Shown: positions 1-7,840, numbered from the stretch's first letter. The stretch: DNA of 9,469 bases from an uncultured Fidelibacterota bacterium (GCA_913046805.1 CAJWTA010000039.1:1-9469); one strand, 5' to 3'. Numbers and translations: made by a program. Notes: generated by a model from the letters alone, not told the origin.

Positions 1-167
1 TCAGAACACCAAATATTATGATCTTCGATTAATTCTGATTGTACTGAATTGGTGTTGTCAATTATGTGATTTTTTTCAACTTGCAGAATGTTGTTTAGTG
101 ATAAAAAAATCTCATCATCATAGAGACCTTGAAGCTGTTTGAGATATTTTAATGTTTCTTCATTCAA
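1..167 (-). CDS. Unrecognised protein, N-terminal 55 residues (partial)
   Basis: An open frame runs from just after rpoZ to the left edge. The only plausible start codon is TTG at 165-167 (a neighbouring ATT at 168-170 is the alternative); no in-frame ATG or GTG exists, and I see no Shine-Dalgarno. The only nearby ATG, in another frame, stops after four codons. From the TTG, the protein begins MNEETLKYLKQLQGLYDDEI, predicted helical, then FLSLNNILQ, a polar Asn/Glu-rich linker and ...EDHNIWCS at the edge. This helix-plus-linker shape is reminiscent of the poorly conserved N-terminus of family-4 uracil-DNA glycosylases, a gene found near rpoZ in some FCB relatives, but no diagnostic motif is inside the window, so that is a guess. 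It lies 21 nt after the rpoZ stop and in the same frame. Confidence 0.55.
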   Translation of the reverse strand, partial: MNEETLKYLKQLQGLYDDEIFLSLNNILQVEKNHIIDNTNSVQSELIEDHNIWCS

Positions 168-188
168 AATAAAACAATAAAGATAGTA

Positions 189-470
189 TTATGAATCATC
201 TTCATCGTTATTCTTCCAATCAATTTCGCCCTCTAAAAATTCATTGACAGATACAGTTGTTGGCTTCTCAAGTTCTTCATAATCATCTGGATTTGCTTCA
301 ATCAATTCATCATATACACCCATCTCTTCATCTTCATTTGAATCAATAATTTCTTCAACAATTCTATCGCTAAGAACTTGTTTGGCTCTTTTTGACATAA
401 CAACAACAGATTCATAGATATCTCCAGATTGATCTTCCATATTGCGTATTGATATTGGCTCAAGCGACAT
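189..470 (-). CDS. rpoZ: DNA-directed RNA polymerase omega subunit
   Basis: A 93-residue protein matching the omega/RPB6-type subunit of Bacteroidetes and related phyla. The conserved helix is at 16-30 (GDIYESVVVMSKRAK), and the second conserved block EKPTTVSVNEFLEGEIDW lies at 68-85, where omega contacts the beta' subunit. Between them is an unusually acidic stretch (about 39-67, many Glu and Asp), and the C-terminus ends in NNDEDDS, so the protein is strongly acidic overall. Omega helps fold and assemble beta'. The start overlaps gmk by 11 nt with AAGGAG 6 nt upstream. The next reading frame downstream is in the same frame as rpoZ, separated by the TAA and a few codons. Confidence 0.92.
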   Translation of the reverse strand: MSLEPISIRNMEDQSGDIYESVVVMSKRAKQVLSDRIVEEIIDSNEDEEMGVYDELIEANPDDYEELEKPTTVSVNEFLEGEIDWKNNDEDDS

Positions 471-1035
471 AAGATACTCCTTTGGTTTCTTTTTTTATAA
501 TTTCTAAAATTTGATTTGTGGCAACTTCAAGTTTATCATTAACAACAGTAAAATCAAAATTCGATTTATGGGATAATTCAAATTCAATTCTTTGAAGCCT
601 TCTGTTAATTTTATCCTTAGAATCAGAACCTCTTTTTTCAAGTCTAATCTTCAAATCATCCAGACTTGGTGGCTCTATGAAAATAGAAATTGTTTGGTTT
701 GGATATAGTTTTTGTATAGCAATTGCACCATTTACATCAAGTTCTAATAAAAGGGGGATTTTTCTATTTATTGAATCGATGATTTCGGATTTTGATGTTC
801 CATAGTAACAATCAAAGTGGAAATTCCATTCAACAAACTGCTCTAGCTCAACTCCGCGTTTAAATTCTTGTTTTGACACAAAGTAATAATCTACTCCGTT
901 TTTTTCATTATCTCTAATTTCTCTTGAGGTATGAGATACAGAAAATTTAATATTATTATAGTTTTTTAAAATCTCCCTAATTAAAGTTGTTTTTCCAGCT
1001 CCAGATGGCGCTGTGATTATTATTAAATTTTTCAT
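460..1035 (-). CDS. gmk: Guanylate kinase
   Basis: A 191-residue P-loop kinase converting GMP plus ATP to GDP plus ADP. The Walker A loop is APSGAGKTT (9-17), with Ala in place of the more common Gly at the first position. The GMP-binding segment SVSHTSREIRDNEKNGVDYY (32-51) carries the expected Ser, Arg, Glu and Tyr; then FVEWNFHFDCYYGTSKSEI (67-85) and LLELDVNGAIAI (96-107), followed by the lid arginines near 131-147 (RLEKRGSDSKDKINRRLQR). Slightly short but within the family range. The ATG overlaps the yicC stop as ATGA and no Shine-Dalgarno precedes it, so translation probably depends on yicC. Its last 11 nt overlap rpoZ and hold the rpoZ ribosome-binding site. Confidence 0.97.
   Translation of the reverse strand: MKNLIIITAPSGAGKTTLIREILKNYNNIKFSVSHTSREIRDNEKNGVDYYFVSKQEFKRGVELEQFVEWNFHFDCYYGTSKSEIIDSINRKIPLLLELDVNGAIAIQKLYPNQTISIFIEPPSLDDLKIRLEKRGSDSKDKINRRLQRIEFELSHKSNFDFTVVNDKLEVATNQILEIIKKETKGVSYVA
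477..482 (-). promoter_or_regulatory. Shine-Dalgarno of rpoZ
   Basis: AAGGAG inside the last codons of gmk, 6 nt before the ATG at 470; it fixes the rpoZ start, which lies inside gmk. Confidence 0.85.
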
Positions 1036-1892
1036 AAGATGTTTTGTATTTGCTCTCGAATTTTCTCAGACTCTTCTTTCATCTTTATAATGTTCTTAAC
1101 AATTTTATCAGAAAAACTTTTTGAGCCTAAAGTGTTAATTTCTCTTACAATCTCCTGAAGGAGAAAATTTAAGGTTCTTCCGACAGGCTTATTTGCATTC
1201 AAAATATCTTCAAATTGAGAAAAGTGACTTTTCAATCGTACGATTTCTTCAGTAACATCTGATTTATCAGCAATGTGAGCAATTTCTTGATTCATTCTTT
1301 GATCATCTATGTTGAAATCTTTTAAAATTTCAAAAATTCGTTTTTTAATTTTTTTTATTCTCTTGTTCTGTTCTGCAGGTAATTGTTTTTCAACGAATGT
1401 AAGTTGTTTTTTAAGTACAATAACCCGATTCAAAAGATCAGACTTTAAGGCAGCGCCCTCAATTTTTCTCATTTTAATTAGTTTCGCAGCAGCTTCTTTG
1501 GTGGCCTTTAGAATTGAATGAGGATTAATTTCAAAGCTATCATTGGGAGCTAATATGTCACTTGAGTTTATTATGTCATTAACATTTATTTTAAAGCTAT
1601 AATTTTTCTCTATGGCTGAAGCTGCAACAATTAACTGCTTTAAACGATTTTCATTGAAAACATAGTCTGGTTTAGCCTGATTTGCGTCAGTTTCAAAATT
1701 TATATAGACAGTTCCTCTAATAATTTTTTTAGATAACAGATCTCTAATTTCTTTTTCCAATGAATACTCGAGATCAAGTCCTCTAATTTTAAGATCTAAG
1801 ATTTTTCCGTTAATACATTTAATACTAACTGAAATCTTCTCGATACCTCTTCCAGCAACTGCTCTTCCAAAACCTGTCATGCTCTGTATCAT
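1032..1892 (-). CDS. yicC: YicC/YloC family endoribonuclease
   Basis: A 286-residue protein opening with MIQSMTGFGRA, the hallmark of the YicC family, followed by VSIKCINGKILDLKIR (22-37) and the RGTVYINFE strand (about 59-67), the N-terminal YicC domain. The C-terminal domain (DUF1732) is equally clear: IADKSDVTEEIVRLKSHFSQ (about 207-226), GRTLNFLLQEIVREINTLGS (about 238-257) and the final helix. A basic, coiled-coil-prone segment (about 155-195) joins the two. E. coli YicC and B. subtilis YloC have been shown to be endoribonucleases, with YicC linked to small-RNA turnover; that activity is inferred here. Length fits the family (about 290). The gene overlaps gmk as ATGA, and a yicC-gmk-rpoZ order is common in bacteria, which supports the identification. 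Confidence 0.95.
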   Translation of the reverse strand: MIQSMTGFGRAVAGRGIEKISVSIKCINGKILDLKIRGLDLEYSLEKEIRDLLSKKIIRGTVYINFETDANQAKPDYVFNENRLKQLIVAASAIEKNYSFKINVNDIINSSDILAPNDSFEINPHSILKATKEAAAKLIKMRKIEGAALKSDLLNRVIVLKKQLTFVEKQLPAEQNKRIKKIKKRIFEILKDFNIDDQRMNQEIAHIADKSDVTEEIVRLKSHFSQFEDILNANKPVGRTLNFLLQEIVREINTLGSKSFSDKIVKNIIKMKEESEKIREQIQNIL

Positions 1893-1899
1893 TTATTTA

Positions 1900-1904
1900 C
1901 TCCT
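1900..1904 (-). promoter_or_regulatory. Shine-Dalgarno of yicC
   Basis: AGGAG, 7 nt before the ATG at 1892. It confirms the MIQSMTGFG start rather than the internal Met5. Confidence 0.8.
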
Positions 1905-1968
1905 AAAATAGGTAGCCAAATTACAATTTTCACAAAGTTCATAAAACAAATACTCGCAGAAAAAAAAT

Positions 1969-3030
1969 TTATAACCTATCTATGTAATCTAGAATTAATT
2001 TCGAGTCAAAATTCAATGAAATTAGATGGGTTGAGCCCAACCCAGAATTGATTGGCTGATTAATAAATGCATAATCTAAAGAAATGTTGCTCCAGTTTAA
2101 GCCAATTCCAATGGTTGTTGACTTAATTTGATTTTGGCCAAATCGTAAAGCAATTCTATCATTGTATTTGATATTCATACCTAACATTAAAAATGTATTG
2201 TTCGTGTCGAAGGTTTGTAAAATAGATTTTGATCCATTTGTATCCCATTTTAAATCGATACTTCCAATTAATTTTAATTTTAAATCATTCAAACTATGCT
2301 GATGAGATATCCCAGCTATAAAAACAGGTTTGAACCTTTCAATAGTTCCATTACTCCATACCTGCCAGCTTGTAGTGATATCTTTTGCGAGGAGACCCAG
2401 TTTTCCATTGGCCCATAAATCCGATATTAATCCTACGTCAATGCCTACTCCAGTAGAGGAAAACTCTCCTATGTTATGAAAAAGGGACTTGATTGCTAAT
2501 CCATATGAATAGCTCTTCGTTTTCCAGGAAGTGCTTAAATGAACTCCTGTTTGTTTTTGAGAAAAGTAGGATAATTTATCTTTATCCAACCTTTCTCCTT
2601 CGTCAACTTGGCCATTTCCTTCGCCTACGTCACCTGTGCCAGGAATTCCATCTAAACCGAAGTCTAAAAGCATATCTCTTGTGTCAGGTATCCTATCAAT
2701 ACTTTCGTGGAGCAATATTATATTAAATGGTCTTTTGAAATTTTTAAGTGGGATTCCAAAAAGATCGCTGTTTATCATACCGCCCAATCTACTTTGATGA
2801 GTATAGTGCACGCTTTGCTTAATATTCATACTGACTAAGGCTGGATTATAGAGTGAGGATATAGTTCCCCCTTGATCTGAAATAACCGCAGAACCCAATG
2901 ACTGACTTCTAGCATCCCCTGCATTTTCAAAAACCTGCCAACCGTATTTAACCCAATAAGTTTGAGAAATTGAAGTACTTGAAATCAAAAATAAGAAAAA
3001 AATTGGCTTAGCTAGAGAGAGCTTATTCAT
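1969..3030 (-). CDS. PorV/PorQ-like outer-membrane beta-barrel protein
   Basis: A 353-residue exported protein. Residues 1-22 form a signal peptide (hydrophobic core IFFLFLISSTS, likely cleavage before Gln23). The mature N-terminus has AGDARSQSLGSAVISDQGG (37-55) and SSLYNPALV (58-66), matching the 'ARaLGmGgA...ddasalYwNPAgL' block of the PorV/PorQ/UPF0164 family. Alternating hydrophobic strands follow, and the end (about 305-343: IGIGLNWSNISLDYAF ... GSTHLISLNF) is the usual final hairpin of these barrels. In Bacteroidetes, PorV and PorQ serve type IX secretion; many FCB genomes carry numerous paralogues of unknown role, so a T9SS function is not claimed. An insertion at about 117-150 is Asp/Gly-rich and may bind calcium. 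The gene overlaps selB by 8 nt and has its own GGGAG. There is a 76-nt gap to yicC with no convincing terminator. Confidence 0.8.
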   Translation of the reverse strand: MNKLSLAKPIFFLFLISSTSISQTYWVKYGWQVFENAGDARSQSLGSAVISDQGGTISSLYNPALVSMNIKQSVHYTHQSRLGGMINSDLFGIPLKNFKRPFNIILLHESIDRIPDTRDMLLDFGLDGIPGTGDVGEGNGQVDEGERLDKDKLSYFSQKQTGVHLSTSWKTKSYSYGLAIKSLFHNIGEFSSTGVGIDVGLISDLWANGKLGLLAKDITTSWQVWSNGTIERFKPVFIAGISHQHSLNDLKLKLIGSIDLKWDTNGSKSILQTFDTNNTFLMLGMNIKYNDRIALRFGQNQIKSTTIGIGLNWSNISLDYAFINQPINSGLGSTHLISLNFDSKLILDYIDRL

Positions 3031-4882
3031 TTAAATGTGCTCCCTTTAATCTATAATTATCAATTCTTTCAGTAAATTTTATTTTATCACAATATTCTAA
3101 AAGCGGTATCGCATTTTTTCTCGTAACAGAAAAAATTTCTTTAAACATAGGGACGCTTAATTCTTTATTTTTTATAAAAAAATTTTTTAAATCTTTTTTT
3201 AAAATTTTATAATAATTATTGTGCATCCATAAATCATTTCCAATCTGAACGATGCTACCTTTATCTTTCAATACATAGAGTATATTTAGACATTTTTTTT
3301 TATCTTGCGGATATATTTTTATGGAGCTTTGCAAATCAAACCTTTTACTTAATAAAAAAGATTCCATTTTTTCAGCGACTAACGAATCTTCATTACTTAA
3401 GCTAATTTCATTTTTTACAAGAGAATATCCAGCATCATTGAAACTAACTTCATCTCTCATTTTTGAAACAACGCACTCAAACCAATTTTTAGAAAAACCA
3501 GTTTGACTGAGAAGATCTTCTTTAGGAAAATTTTTCTTATACTTATTGGTGCTGTGAAAATGCTCAATCTTATTAAAAATAATTTTTCTCGACTCACTTA
3601 AAGCTTCAGAGGTAAATATTAAGCCATCAGATTTTAACATATTATATAAATCAACCCATTTTTTAATTTGCTTTTCTGAAATATTAAACTTTTCTGCCCA
3701 TTCCTTAATAGATAAAGGCATTCTCCAGTTATGCTTAATTAATTGAAAAAATCTCTTCGAGCTTTCTAATTCTATATTTTGAATATTTTTCTTTAGTTCT
3801 TTTTTAGTGTACTGTGGATTAGTTTCTAAAATTGTTCCACCAGCTATAGTTTTCATGGGAGATATACTACGTATAATAAATTTTTGTTCGTTCATGGGAG
3901 CAATTGGTTGGCTGAGATCAAATAAAATATTGGCAGATTCTCCAGGTAAAATTTCTTTTCCGTATGTGATTGCCTTAGCAACAACTTGACTAGTTCCAAT
4001 ATGAACATGAACCAATTGCTTGTTTACTATTTTCCAATTGTCATTATTAATCATTTTGACATGTGCAATTAACCGAGAGGTTTCCATCATTCGAGCTTTA
4101 TCTACCAAAACACACCCTCTCTTTAAAGATGATTGTTCAACATTTAAAAGATTTATTGCGGCTCTATCGCCCTTTTTAATAAAGCTAGTTTCTTTGCCAT
4201 GCGTTTGAAAAGATCTTACGTTCACTATTTTTTTACCAGGAAAAACTTCTATTTCACTGTTTTTTTCAAGCTTACCTGATAAAACGGTTCCTGTAACAAT
4301 CGTTCCAAATCCTTTTTTTGAAAATACACGATCGATTGGCATATAAAATATGCCCTTGTCTTGATTTTTTTTTAAATCAGATGCATAGCTTAAAATTTCA
4401 TCTTTAAGTTTTTCAATTCCTTGACCATTCTTTGTTGATGTTTTAAAGATTTTCGCATCGCTAAAATTTGTAATTTTTATCCGCTCCCTGATATCATTCT
4501 CAATTACGCTTACTGCACTATCTTCAGCCATATCTACTTTCGTTATAGCGAAGAATGCGTTTTTAACATCTAATAAATTTAAAATGTCTATATGCTCATG
4601 CGTTTGAGGCATCAAACCATCATCCGCGGATACAACAATCAGTGCAATGTCAATAGTTGAAACACCTGCAACCATGTTTCTAATGAATTTTTCGTGACCA
4701 GGAACATCAATGATGGTCACGGCGCTATTAAGATATGCGAAACCAATGTCAATCGTCATTCCTCTTTTTTTTTCTTCATTAAGAGTATCGGTATCAGTAC
4801 CAGTTAAGGCTTTTACGATTGAAGTTTTTCCGTGGTCAATGTGACCAGCTGTACCTATCACAACTTGGTTAGAGATGTTCAA
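3023..4882 (-). CDS. selB: Selenocysteine-specific translation elongation factor SelB
   Basis: A 619-residue GTPase that delivers Sec-tRNA(Sec) to UGA codons followed by a SECIS hairpin. The G domain is complete: GHIDHGKT (13-20), the switch I region [16 protein letters not shown] (36-51), DVPGH (59-63) and TKVD (114-117). EF-Tu-like beta-barrels follow (about 175-355) with AGGTILE near 347-353. The C-terminal half (about 370-619) contains the SelB winged-helix repeats; the last one, with [20 protein letters not shown] (580-599), is the family's typical mRNA-binding end. The start is TTG (4880-4882), fused to the selA stop as TTGA with no spaced Shine-Dalgarno, so coupling to selA is likely; it gives the correct position for the first beta strand ([14 protein letters not shown]). 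The last 8 nt overlap the next gene. Lysine-rich, AT-driven composition like its neighbours. Confidence 0.97.
   Translation of the reverse strand: MNISNQVVIGTAGHIDHGKTSIVKALTGTDTDTLNEEKKRGMTIDIGFAYLNSAVTIIDVPGHEKFIRNMVAGVSTIDIALIVVSADDGLMPQTHEHIDILNLLDVKNAFFAITKVDMAEDSAVSVIENDIRERIKITNFSDAKIFKTSTKNGQGIEKLKDEILSYASDLKKNQDKGIFYMPIDRVFSKKGFGTIVTGTVLSGKLEKNSEIEVFPGKKIVNVRSFQTHGKETSFIKKGDRAAINLLNVEQSSLKRGCVLVDKARMMETSRLIAHVKMINNDNWKIVNKQLVHVHIGTSQVVAKAITYGKEILPGESANILFDLSQPIAPMNEQKFIIRSISPMKTIAGGTILETNPQYTKKELKKNIQNIELESSKRFFQLIKHNWRMPLSIKEWAEKFNISEKQIKKWVDLYNMLKSDGLIFTSEALSESRKIIFNKIEHFHSTNKYKKNFPKEDLLSQTGFSKNWFECVVSKMRDEVSFNDAGYSLVKNEISLSNEDSLVAEKMESFLLSKRFDLQSSIKIYPQDKKKCLNILYVLKDKGSIVQIGNDLWMHNNYYKILKKDLKNFFIKNKELSVPMFKEIFSVTRKNAIPLLEYCDKIKFTERIDNYRLKGAHLNE
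3040..3044 (-). promoter_or_regulatory. Shine-Dalgarno of the PorV/PorQ-like gene
   Basis: GGGAG within the 3' end of selB, 9 nt before the ATG at 3030. It supports that start and independent initiation despite the 8-nt overlap. Confidence 0.7.
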
Positions 4883-6249
4883 CCTAAAACTTCAACTATT
4901 GAACGCAAGATATATTTCTCTTGAAATGGAATGATTGACTTAAAGTCTAGATAAAAATTATTATTCTTAACAAATCCAATCACAGGATAAGTAGCCTCTC
5001 TAAATAGTTTTGATAATTTCGATGAGGAGTATTTTTTGGAGGAAATCTTATAAGCTACTGATTCAAATTTTGCTGCTGGCAAAGTACCGCTACCTGCTTC
5101 AACTAATGTCTCTTCAATAATTATTTTAGCGCTTGTGTCAAGAGAAGGTGATATTAACATAAGCAATGATTTAGCTCTTTTTTTTAATTTAGCTCTATCT
5201 GACATTAGAAGTGAAAGGGTTAAGTTTTCTTTAATTGATTCTTTTTGCATAGAGCGCAATGTTTCCTCCAAAAGACTAATTGTCCACTTATCACACCTAA
5301 CCGTTCGCGCAATTGGATTAATCTTTACTCTTTTTAACAAAGATTTCTTACCAACAATGATACCGCTTTGCGGTCCTCCAAGTAATTTATCGCCAGAAAA
5401 AGTAGTGAGAGATGATCCTTTTTTTACTACATCTTCAACTATAATATTTGTGGGTATGCCTTTTTGAGAAAGATCTAAAACCTCGCCACAACCTAAGTCT
5501 GTCATGACAGGAACACCTTTTTTTTTGCCCAATATTACAAGATCTTCAATACTAACTTCTTTGGTAAAGCCCGTAATCATATAGTTTGATGTGTGCACCC
5601 ATAAGATCAAACCAGTGTTCTTATTAATAGCCTTTTCATAATCGCTAATATGCGTTCTGTTTGTAGTGCCAACCTCTATTAACTTACACCCACTCTTAGA
5701 AATCATATCTGGAATTCTAAAAGACCCTCCAATTTCAACTAATTGTCCTCGAGAAACTATAACTTCTCTTCCTTCAGCGATCTCATTAAGTGACAATAAT
5801 ACCGCAGCAGCATTATTATTAACAACAATTGCATCCTCTGCGCCTGTAATTGAAGAAATTAATTTTGATATGTGATTTTGACGCTGACCTCTTTTTCCAG
5901 TATCAAGATCTAGCTCCAAATTTATATAACCTGATAATCGTTTAGCTACTTTGTTGATAATTTTTTTACTTTGAGGAGCTCTTCCCAGACCAGTATGCAG
6001 AACGATTCCTGTTGCATTTATAACTGACTTTATGTTTGGTTCCGATAAAACATCTAATTTTGATACAATTTCAGCAACTATCATATCTCTATCTAATGTT
6101 AGAGTGTCTTTTTTTGCAAGACTCCTATAAAATTGCAACTGTTCTTTTATTAAAAGCTTTATATAGCGCCTATTATGATCAGCGTTATTTTTAAAAGCCA
6201 ACATCACTTGACTTACTGAAGGTAAATTTGATAAACTTTTATTTTTCAC
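4879..6249 (-). CDS. selA: L-seryl-tRNA(Sec) selenium transferase (selenocysteine synthase)
   Basis: A 456-residue fold-type-I PLP enzyme that converts seryl-tRNA(Sec) to selenocysteyl-tRNA(Sec) using selenophosphate, in the cytoplasm. Signature blocks: INATGIVLHTGLGRAP (77-92), ELDLDTGKRGQR (112-123), AIVVNNNAAAVLL (140-152), EVIVSRGQLVEIGGSFRIPD (162-181), EVGTTNRTH (192-200), the DLGCGE segment (251-256) and TTFSGDKLLGGPQSGIIVGK (282-301), in which Lys288 is the predicted PLP-binding lysine. Length is close to the E. coli enzyme (about 460). The start is GTG (6247-6249), giving a normal N-terminal domain; only a weak GG lies upstream, so translation may be coupled to the MFS gene 11 nt away. 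The stop overlaps selB as TTGA. No residue expected for activity appears to be missing. Confidence 0.97.
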   Translation of the reverse strand: MKNKSLSNLPSVSQVMLAFKNNADHNRRYIKLLIKEQLQFYRSLAKKDTLTLDRDMIVAEIVSKLDVLSEPNIKSVINATGIVLHTGLGRAPQSKKIINKVAKRLSGYINLELDLDTGKRGQRQNHISKLISSITGAEDAIVVNNNAAAVLLSLNEIAEGREVIVSRGQLVEIGGSFRIPDMISKSGCKLIEVGTTNRTHISDYEKAINKNTGLILWVHTSNYMITGFTKEVSIEDLVILGKKKGVPVMTDLGCGEVLDLSQKGIPTNIIVEDVVKKGSSLTTFSGDKLLGGPQSGIIVGKKSLLKRVKINPIARTVRCDKWTISLLEETLRSMQKESIKENLTLSLLMSDRAKLKKRAKSLLMLISPSLDTSAKIIIEETLVEAGSGTLPAAKFESVAYKISSKKYSSSKLSKLFREATYPVIGFVKNNNFYLDFKSIIPFQEKYILRSIVEVLG

Positions 6250-6260
6250 TTATATACCAA

Positions 6261-7430
6261 TTAAATCTTTTTTACACTTGCTCGATACATCATCCAAGCA
6301 AATACGACCCCTGGCATTAACAGCATCCCCATAAATGGAAAAACCGCTGAAACGCTAAATTTTACAGCAACGATACCACTCAAACCAGCAGCAAATGAAC
6401 CTATTCCAAAGCTTATAAAAAATCCCAAGCCATAAATAAATCCGCGATTAGTGTTATCAGTAAAATCAGAAACTAATGTGTTTCCTATAGGTTGATTGCT
6501 AAAATATACAATACCAAGAATCACACTAAAAAGGATCAAGGTAAAATTTGTAGTTTCACCAATAATGAAAAATACTGGGATATTAATAATAATTATAGCC
6601 ATAAATGCTAACTTTTTATCAAATCTACTACCAATCTTTCCTCCAATCAATGAACCAATCATGCCAGCGACAAATACTAAAGTGGGGAATAAACCAGCTT
6701 TGATATTTTTTGAAATTTCTGGTAAGAATTCAAGGGTATTTGTTGATAAATGAATTGGCATAAAAGTTGTGAATCCATAATAGGCCATTCCTAAAAATGA
6801 ATTGGTAATAAAATAGTATATTAATGCAGGAATGTTTGTTTTTGTTTTATTAACAGATTCTGAATTTTTTACAATGATCGATCTTTTTGATATTAAAAAA
6901 AATGTTATAATTGATAAAAAGCCGTTTAGTATACCAAGAAATAAATAGGAATGCCTCCATGAGAATAGACCTGCAATCAAAACTGCTAAAAGAGGACCTA
7001 TAGCTGAACCCATAGACCCAAACATTCCATGAATAGCCATTCCTTTAGATATATTTGAAATGCGCTGTGAGATTAGCGTTAAGCCGGTTGGATGATAAAT
7101 ACTACAAAAAAGTCCTAATAAAGTTAACCCTAATACAAGACTAAAAAAATTTGAACTAAAGGCAATAAATATAGCAGAAATAGACGATCCAATCTGATAG
7201 ATGATTAATAATTTTTTTTTACCAAAGTATCTGTCCATCCATCCAGCAGGTATAGCGCCTAATCCAAAAAAAAGCGCGCTAATCGAAACAACAAAGCCAA
7301 GCGTATCAATACCTACGTTAAAATCCTCTTTGATTATAGGTATCAAGCTGGGTAAAGTAAGCATCAATGCATGAACTAGAAGATGGCTAGTGCCAGTAAT
7401 TGAAATTATTATTTTTTCGTAATTTGTCAT
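6261..7430 (-). CDS. Major facilitator superfamily transporter, FSR-like
   Basis: A 389-residue, strongly hydrophobic protein with about 12 membrane helices in two halves separated by a polar stretch (about 181-200). Motif A after helix 2 is clear (GWMDRYFGKKK, 63-73) and recurs after helix 8 (GGKIGSRFDKK, 263-273). The block SIYHPTGLTLIS (110-121), then KGMAIHGMFGSMGSAIGPLL (129-148), resembles the fosmidomycin-resistance/YfnC-type MFS group, whose known members are proton-driven efflux pumps. Substrate cannot be told from sequence. The ATG at 7430 places helix 1 correctly but has no Shine-Dalgarno and sits directly behind the rplS terminator. selA begins 11 nt after its stop, suggesting cotranscription with selA-selB. 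Whether the transporter has anything to do with selenium is unknown. Confidence 0.85.
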   Translation of the reverse strand: MTNYEKIIISITGTSHLLVHALMLTLPSLIPIIKEDFNVGIDTLGFVVSISALFFGLGAIPAGWMDRYFGKKKLLIIYQIGSSISAIFIAFSSNFFSLVLGLTLLGLFCSIYHPTGLTLISQRISNISKGMAIHGMFGSMGSAIGPLLAVLIAGLFSWRHSYLFLGILNGFLSIITFFLISKRSIIVKNSESVNKTKTNIPALIYYFITNSFLGMAYYGFTTFMPIHLSTNTLEFLPEISKNIKAGLFPTLVFVAGMIGSLIGGKIGSRFDKKLAFMAIIIINIPVFFIIGETTNFTLILFSVILGIVYFSNQPIGNTLVSDFTDNTNRGFIYGLGFFISFGIGSFAAGLSGIVAVKFSVSAVFPFMGMLLMPGVVFAWMMYRASVKKI

Positions 7431-7436
7431 GAAAAT

Positions 7437-7468
7437 AAAAAACCCTCATTATCAAATGACAATGAGGG
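7437..7468 (-). terminator. Rho-independent terminator after rplS
   Basis: Read on the minus strand: an 11-bp stem (CCCTCATTGTC / GATAATGAGGG, perfect if the single G-U pair is allowed) with an ATTT loop, followed at once by six T, then ATTTTC. The T run is only on the minus-strand side, so it acts in the rplS direction. It starts 23 nt after the rplS stop and its T run ends only 6 nt before the ATG of the MFS gene. Confidence 0.9.
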
Positions 7469-7491
7469 CAAAATTTTATCAAACTATTGTC

Positions 7492-7836
7492 TTATTTTTT
7501 TTCTTCAATACGCATAGCTTTAGCTCCTGTTAGCTTTCTCATGTAGTTTAATTTGGCTCTGCGCACCTTACCTCTTCTTTTAACTTCAATTTTACTAACC
7601 ATTGGTGAATGTAAAGGAAAAATTCTTTCTACGCCAATACCTCCAGAAACCTTTCGCATTGTAAAAGTTGCTGAGATATCACTACCTTTTTTGGAAATAA
7701 CTATGCCTTCGAATTTTTGGAATCTTTCTTTGCCACCCTCAACTACACGCACATCAACAGAAATAGTGTCGCCTGAAGAAAATTCAGGAAGATCTTTTTT
7801 TAATTGATGATCAATGATCGGTTTGATCTTATTCAT
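7492..7836 (-). CDS. rplS: 50S ribosomal protein L19
   Basis: A 114-residue protein matching bacterial L19 in length and sequence: [20 protein letters not shown] (15-34) followed by [14 protein letters not shown] (38-51), the strongly conserved [20 protein letters not shown] (58-77), and the basic end with [15 protein letters not shown] (86-100). L19 sits at the 30S-50S interface. The frame is open for a further 60 codons upstream, but that part lies inside trmD and has no L19 similarity; the ATG at 7836 with GGAG 7 nt upstream gives the normal N-terminus. The gene begins 4 nt after the trmD stop. A Rho-independent terminator follows 23 nt after its TAA, so it is the last gene of this operon. 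Confidence 0.96.
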   Translation of the reverse strand: MNKIKPIIDHQLKKDLPEFSSGDTISVDVRVVEGGKERFQKFEGIVISKKGSDISATFTMRKVSGGIGVERIFPLHSPMVSKIEVKRRGKVRRAKLNYMRKLTGAKAMRIEEKK

Positions 7837-7840
7837 CTTT

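Noticed and set aside
1893..1968. Possible promoter for yicC-gmk-rpoZ in the 76-nt gap (a TTTG about 18 nt before a TACCTATT, loosely like the Bacteroidetes consensus) and a run of T after the barrel gene
   Set aside because: The -7 element matches only in part, and no GC-rich hairpin precedes the T run, so neither a promoter nor a terminator can be supported.
5135..5467. Plus-strand open frames, such as this 110-codon one inside selA and others inside selB, the barrel gene and the MFS gene
   Set aside because: All lie antisense to well-supported conserved genes, show no recognisable family features and lack ribosome-binding sites of note.
7431..7491. Possible tRNA-Sec (selC) gene or other RNA near selA-selB
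   Set aside because: The gap is only 61 nt and is filled by the rplS terminator; the other gaps (1893-1968, 9287-9317) show no tRNA arms.
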